The notes below the pieces were generated by a model. The model saw only the letters and a list, made by a program, of their open reading frames with translations, was not told where the DNA came from and ran no database searches. Both the position numbers and the translations under genes were made by a program. Positions 58,516 to 64,000 of a DNA stretch of 64,000 nucleotides are shown here, piece after piece. The stretch comes from Myrmaecium sp. VS I D KN 1 (taxonomy: Eukaryota > Ascomycota > Dothideomycetes > Valsariales > Valsariaceae): the NCBI GenBank assembly GCA_019775845.1, contig JADQAV010000018.1:441044-505043 (forward strand), read 5' to 3'. Each line of letters begins with the position of its first letter. Within the stretch, counting starts at the first letter, position 1.

Positions 58516-59240
58516 GACTCCGTTGAGGCGAAAGCTACTATACTGGGCTGATGGCTACCATGTTCTCCTTGCATTCTTGGGCAAGTGGAGTTACATATCT
58601 TTTTAAGGGATTTGTTAAGTGGTGGAGCACAAGTCGGTTCTTTTCCAGTATATCGACTGTCTATGTACTTGGAAATCAGATAGCTTCATAGACAGCCTAA
58701 AAAACAGGTATCTTGCACGTTGTGGCAGAGCCTGTAAAGTACGCCGGTGTTAATTACCTGATTACATCCTTCCACGTATCATTCATTGATTGACGTGAGC
58801 AGGCCGCAAGGCTGGCATGCAGGGGGACTTATTTATGCCTAAGGCATAAATGGCTCTATCGATATCGGCAAGCAAGGGCCGAACCAAGGGCGTCCCGTCA
58901 CTAACGGCGGCGGCGGTCGGTCGGCGGGACTGCTAATCGCAACGTCAGCCGTTTGGGATTCCGCCCCCCTCCAACAATGGACTTGACCTACTACCTACGT
59001 CCTCTTCAGTTCAGTTCACTTCGCACCTTGTCGCCTCTCTAGATTGCTTAAGTGTTACCGTACCCAACAACGGTTGATCGCCAACAACGCTTCACCTACA
59101 CCCAGTACACCGAATCATTGTAACCACCGCTATCGCACGGGAGTAGCGTTATCGCGCCGCGGCTCCGCATCTCCGCATCTCCGCTCCTCGAGCCCATAGC
59201 GACGTGAGCGTTCCGAGCACGCGATTGCGACCAACATAAC
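58516..59240. other. intergenic region upstream of the E2 gene
   Basis: 3' region of the unknown gene and promoter of the E2 gene. No other gene seen. Confidence 0.55.
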
Positions 59241-60217
59241 ATGGCGAAATCTACCACGATCAAGCGCATCCGTAAGCTTACCCTAACCACCTTCGCGACC
59301 CGGCAACCGCAGTGGCTAACCCGCACCACGCAGTCAAGGAAGCCGCCGAGCTCTCCACGCACCCCTCCCCCGACTACGCCGCGCACCCGGTGTCCGACTC
59401 CAACCTGCTCGAGTGGCACTTCACGCTGCGCGGACCGCCGGGCCCCTCCCCCTTCGCCGACGGCCTCTACCACGGCCGCATCTCCCTGCCGCCGACGTAC
59501 CCGCTCCGGCCGCCGAGCTTCCGCTTCCTCACCCCGTCCGGCCGCTTCGAGCCGAACCGGGAGATCTGCCTGAGCATGTCCAGCTTCCACGAGGAGACCT
59601 GGCAGCCGGCCTGGGGGATCCGGACCGCGCTGGTCGCACTGCGAAGCTTCATGGACGAGGACGCCAAGGGCCAGGTCGGCGGCATCGAGACGGGCCCGGA
59701 GGTTCGGGCACGCCTTGCGGCGGAGAGTCGTCGGTGGCGCTGCGCGGTGTGCGGGAAGACGTGCGAGGAGATGTTGCCGGATCCGCCGGCGGAGGAGAAG
59801 GAGCGTGCTGCTGAGGAGGAGGTGGAGGTCCCTAAGGAGCTGCGGCTGGGGTATCGGGAGGATATCGCGGCTGGTGCCGCACAACCACCACCTCTGCCTG
59901 CCGGCTCAGCTTCAAATAGTCCAAGGGCACCTTCACCGGGCGATGAAGCGCAACCCAGACTACGGCACGCCGTAACGAACGAAAAGGCCTCCAGAGCCAC
60001 CTCCTCCGCTCCTCCTCCCCCGCCCCCCACCAGAACAACACCACTCCCTCCCCCTCCCCCTCAGCCGGCCGCACCGGCACCAAACACGAGCGTCCAAGTC
60101 CCCTCCGGCCCGCACGACCCCCGCACCGCCGTCGACCCCGTCCTGCCCTGGCTCGACCACGCCATCTGGACCGTCGCCGCCGCCCTCCTCGTCTTGCTTG
60201 TGCGTCAGTTTCTTTGA
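59241..60217 (+). CDS. membrane-anchored ubiquitin-conjugating enzyme E2 (Ubc6/UBE2J type)
   Basis: Tail-anchored E2 of ER-associated degradation. Two exons, 59241-59271 and 59334-60217, intron 62 nt (GTAAGC..CGCAG); 304 residues. The spliced N-terminus MAKSTTIKRILKEAAELSTH has the family's first helix. The UBC fold includes NLLEWHFTLRGPPGPSPFAD, YHGRISLPPTYPLRPPSFRF, and the catalytic Cys89 in NREICLSMSSFHEETWQPAW, a Ubc6/UBE2J signature (the HPN motif is absent, as in that class). Then WGIRTALVALRSFM. The linker is long, Pro-rich and disordered, and the C-terminal hydrophobic helix (AIWTVAAALLVLLVRQF) forms the tail anchor. The spacing WQPAWGIRTAL favours the UBE2J1-like branch, which coexists with Ubc6 proper in filamentous fungi; I therefore leave the symbol empty. 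Confidence 0.92.
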
Positions 60218-61114
60218 TCGATACATTCCCCTCTCCCCCCGGGAGGTGTTTCCTTATCGACAAGCTTCTTCCTCTCTCTTTTGCTTTCTTTCTTATTGAA
60301 CTCGTTACTTGCATTGGAATCGTGCCCTGTTCCTCTTTCTTAGCCCGCCCTGCCGAGACTGATTGGCGTGATGGGGAATAACTACGGGCAGGGCTATCGG
60401 TGTTTCTGGTTGGCGGAACCTTTTGGCGTTTGCATGGCGTCGGCGTTTGGCGTTGACGGCTTTTAATTCTTCTATTGTTCTCTCTTTCCTTTTCTGTTCC
60501 TATGTTCCATCTTGACCTACGACGTACATTCGTACGGTACATAACCACACCTCCCTGCATACCTCTGCACACTGCGCAGACATATGAATAAGCAAAGCAG
60601 GAGGGGAATGGAGCACGAGGATATACGATATACATCATACCCAAGGCCTTCGCTTATCTTCCCCAATGTACATGACCCCAAAGCCCCACCGTTCTTTGTT
60701 CCCGATGCGGAAGCGGATATTTGGCATGCGTACCCCACCTCCATCCCGCCCCACCCTCCACCTTACCTACCTCTTCTTCCTCGACACGCTCCAAACCGGC
60801 ACCGCACATGCATCGCTGCGAAGACTCAGCCAAACGAAACGGCCCTCCAACAAGGCCGACCCCGACCCGAGCAGCGCGCCACCAGCACCAAGACCCGAAA
60901 GTGATGACAAAGAAGAACAAGAAAGACGAAGCGCTCCCAAGGAAAAGACGAAGAAATGCATAATGCATACCGCATAATCCCACCAAAATCGTGGTCAATA
61001 ATAGTCGAGAAAGAGAGAGATGCACAATGCCCAAAAACAAAGAAAAAAGAGCGGGATGATAAGCCAAAAAGCCCACCCTACACCGTCGCACGATACGACA
61101 AAGGCAGCCCGGAT
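60218..61114. other. convergent gap between the E2 and rhomboid genes
   Basis: 3' regions of both genes. The plus-strand frames at 60.6-62.5 kb are antisense shadows of the rhomboid gene or low-complexity. No separate gene supported. Confidence 0.55.
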
Positions 61115-63092
61115 TCACAACCCACCAACCCCCCACCCCAACACCGCCAACCCAAACGCAACAAGCGTGCCCGCCATCCCTACCGCACCTTCCAACTGTC
61201 CAACCCCAACCCCGTTTCCCAACCCAAACACCCCCTCCTCCCTCCGTCCCAGCGTATCCAAATCAACCGCTTGTCTCCTCACCCTCGCCGCCGAACTACT
61301 ACTCGAGCTACTCGTCGTGCTCGTCGTCGTCGTATTCGTCGGCGTAAAATAGCCCAGCTCGCACCAGTTCTTGATCGGCAAGCAGCTGAGGTGGTAGCAC
61401 CACGAGCAGCTGTGCCGGCTGACGTAGAAGTTGTTCAGCAGGAGGATGAAGCCGACGAGCACGGCGACCAGGGCGCCCGCCCGCATCAGCCACCACGCCC
61501 ACCAGAGCGGCTTGCGGCCGGTGAAGAAGCCGAGCGGGGCACGCGCGAAGCTCGAGCCCCGGTTGCGGCCGCGGTCGCGCTCGCGCGCCTCCGCCGTCGT
61601 CGCGCCGCCTCCCGGGGGTGTGGCGGGAGCGGCCGGGTGCACGAGTCGCTGCCGGTCGTTGTCGGTGGAGAGCTGGTCGGTGGAGCCGGCGGCGGCGGTA
61701 CCGCCGCCATCCCGGCCGCCGGACATGGTGTAGTCGGCCGCCACGGGCGTGTAGGGCACGCCCTTGCCGTCGCGGTGGGAGGGGACGCGCTCGCCGATGC
61801 GCTGCCGCAGCGCGTTGGGGGAGTGCAGCAGGCACACGCCCAGCGCCAGGCCGACGAGGAAGCCGCCGATGTGGGCGAAGTTGTCGATGCCAGGCAGCAA
61901 GCCCAGGACGAAGGAGACGCCGATGTCCAGGAGGATGAAGATGAGCTCCTTGACCGGGGATCGGCGCTCCTTCCAGGTGTAGAACAGGTCGAGCAGGTTG
62001 AGGGCGATGATGCCGAAGAGCGCGCCGGAGGCGCCCGTCGATGCGACGCCGGGAGGGGAGTAGTTGCCGCCGAGCACGAAGCCGAAGATCCCGGCGCAGA
62101 AGTAGACCAGAGCGAACCGCAGCGAGCCGATGGCGCGCTCCATGTCCCGGCCGAGCGTCATCTGGAGCAGCATGTTGAAGCCGATGTGGATGACACCGGC
62201 ATGGAGGAAAATCGGGAGGATGAAGCGGAACCACTGATTCGGTTCGTGAGAGCGGTCGGAGAGCTTGGTGCCGGGAGCCTGGTAAGGGATGCCGCCGAAG
62301 CCGCACAGCTCAGACAGGGTGCACACGTACGTGTCGGTCGTGGTCGAGTTCGGACACGGCCAGCTGATCTCGAGCGGGTAATCGGTCACGTTATGGACGT
62401 TGTGCATGCATGGCGCAAAGCGAGCGCCCATGTTGACGAGCACGTTAAACGAGGGCCCAATCATCGGGTTGAAGGAGGGCTTGAGCTGAATCGGCGTCCC
62501 GGTCAGAATGCCTGCGTTGTCCGTTAGCGCTCCTCGACTCCGTTGATCGCCCACTCGAGGCCGTATACGTACCATTCTTCACCAGCTCCCCGATGAAAAC
62601 TCCGATCTGCGCGACCGTCATGATATAAACCACCCACGGCACCCTCCCGCTCAACCACCCCTTCTTCGCCTTCTTCCGCTTGTGTCGCCGGGGGAAAGCC
62701 TCCACGTCCTGCGCGTAAGGCGGACCCCCGGCCGCATAGCCTACCGGACTCGTCGGGCTGCCTCCGCCCGGCCTTTGGTTCTGCAACGGGATCGCCGAGT
62801 GGTCGGCGTACGGGTCGTGGGTGCTGTACGGCGGGGCGTGGTCAGATGGGTTGCCGTACCCGCCTTGCGGGTTGTAGTACTCCGCCGCCGCGCCGTGGTA
62901 GCTCGTATCTGGGATGCTCTGCTGGCTGGCAGCGGGATATGTGGGGTACTGCGCATGTCTGGTATCGACGTCGCCGTGGGAAACGGGGGAGATGGTGAGG
63001 GAAGGTTGGTCGTTGCCTGAGGGTTTCGGTGCTCGCGGCTCGGAGGAAGGTATCGGGGGAAGCGGTGCGTTGTAGTAGTCGTGGGATGCCAT
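61115..63092 (-). CDS. rhomboid family intramembrane serine protease
   Basis: Two exons, 62573-63092 and 61115-62511, intron 61 nt (GTACGT..GCAG); 638 residues. The first 140 residues are cytosolic, Pro/Tyr/Ser-rich and disordered, followed by a basic stretch (RRHKRKKAKKGW) and the first membrane span (VPWVVYIMTVAQIGVFIGEL). The luminal loop holds several Cys. The rhomboid core has HAGVIHIGFNMLLQM (second helix, with the two conserved His), the catalytic STGASGALFG with Ser335, and NFAHIGGFLVG with His387. The Ser/His dyad is complete, so proteolysis is expected. After the core come a disordered linker and one more hydrophobic span (AGALVAVLVGFILLLNNFY), then a Cys cluster (SRHSCSWCYHLSCLPIKNWC) and a Thr/Ser-rich tail ending hydrophobically. 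The long N-terminus and the Cys-cluster tail are features of fungal secretory-pathway rhomboids. Confidence 0.93.
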
Positions 63093-64000
63093 GTCGGGCG
63101 GTTGGCGGTGGAGGTGAGGAGTAGGAACGTCAGAGGACAGAGGTCAAGGAGACAGACGCGGTGGGAGAGCCGCGAAGGATGGAGAGGTGCGGTGTGGAAG
63201 AGCGGAAGATGGCGAGGCTTCGTTCAGCTCGGTCGAATGTCGGTTCAATTCTTGGGTATCGTAAGGATAAGGGTGGTTGAAAGATGGCACACAGGTGCTT
63301 CGCTCTAACGGCGACAACAGATTTCTCCTGCTTTTGTTTCTGTGTAGTGTTTCTTCGAGGATCGTGAACGTGGGAGGAAGGAGGAGGAGGCACGAGGGTC
63401 CTTCAGCAGCGGTAAGGAGGAGTGAGTAGTCAGGGTCCTCGTCAGTTTTAGCTCCAGGGACACCCGCGCGCCGCGCGCCTCTCTTGTTTTTCCCTGGGCG
63501 GATCGGTCGTAAATAGTTGAGCGGCGGTGGGATACAAATCAACACCACGAAAAAAGAGTTGCAGTGAATGTATGTATGTATGCGTGTATGCGTATGTGTG
63601 TGTCGCGAAAACAACGAAACAGCGTCTCCTCCCTGGGATTATGTACGGGCGAGCAGATACGGATCCAATCCGATCGGCGGAGGTTGGGGCTGGCTGGTGG
63701 TTGGTTGGCGGTGGGACGGAGAAGGAAGAAAACTGTCGGTGCTGGTCCGAAGATGCAGAGAATAGAAAAAAGAAAACCGACGAGCAAGCGAGCGAGCGTG
63801 AAGTGTGTCGGAGTGTGTGTGCAGTGGCTCAGACAGCAGAACGGTGCTGTGCAAAGGACCAACTTGCCAGTCGTCGTCGTCGTCAGTCGTCAGTCGTCGT
63901 CGCGTCCTCGTGGCGCACGCAATGGAAGAAGGCCCGAGCTCCATCCCCCCAGCCCAGCCCGGCCCAGCCCGGCCAAGGCCAAGCCATACGAGAAGGCTTG
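63093..64000. other. upstream region of the rhomboid gene
   Basis: G/A-rich on the plus strand (pyrimidine-rich leader on the gene's strand), with short TGTATG-type repeats near 63568-63602. No further gene seen before the window ends. Confidence 0.5.

Noticed and set aside
60956-62527. 523-codon plus-strand frame opposite the rhomboid gene
   Set aside because: Arg/Ala/Glu-rich antisense shadow of a GC-rich coding region; the minus strand has the complete rhomboid motifs.

Overview
This window looks like nuclear DNA of a filamentous ascomycete (Pezizomycotina, most likely a Dothideomycete; the class is an inference). Protein genes are interrupted by short introns (45-116 nt) with GT..AG ends and CTRAC-like branch points. 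Single-copy ascomycete housekeeping genes are recognisable throughout: CSN5, uL15m, uL4m, mL38, an external NADH dehydrogenase, Pfa3, Atg16, mitochondrial GluRS and a Ubc6/UBE2J-type E2. I rebuilt exon structures by joining open frames at consensus splice sites and checking that phases and total lengths divide by three.

Layout. 0-5.6 kb: an unrecognised gene, CSN5 and mitochondrial ribosomal protein uL15m. 5.6-13.4 kb: nearly 8 kb without a supportable gene. 13.4-19.7 kb: a Clg1-like cyclin and an alternative NADH dehydrogenase. 19.7-25.7 kb: mostly non-coding, holding a tRNA-Ser(AGA), a tRNA-like palindrome and a 29-residue CaaX peptide gene that I read as an a-factor-type lipopeptide mating pheromone precursor. 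25.7-33.3 kb: a GT25 glycosyltransferase, the palmitoyltransferase Pfa3 and a tail-anchored heme oxygenase-like protein. 33.3-38.6 kb: repeats and possibly one decayed gene. 38.6-43.6 kb: a secreted VTKY-repeat protein and small Trp/Cys-rich proteins, one with a frameshifted relative. 44.1-54.6 kb: a dense cluster with mitochondrial GluRS, a farnesylatable type I DnaJ, Atg16, mitochondrial IF3, uL4m, mL38 and an unknown coiled-coil protein. 55-58.5 kb: a cryptic four-exon gene and another unknown gene. 59.2-63.1 kb: a membrane-anchored E2 and a rhomboid protease, convergent.

Themes. Five genes serve mitochondrial translation (uL15m, GluRS, IF3m, uL4m, mL38), four of them within 8.5 kb. Lipid modification recurs: two CaaX proteins (the pheromone-like peptide ending CTVM and the DnaJ ending CATQ) and one DHHC acyltransferase. 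The most interesting locus is the pheromone-like gene at 23.7 kb. It is too short for ordinary gene callers, has a 5'-leader intron, and is preceded by three AACAAT motifs of the kind bound by HMG-box mating-type regulators.
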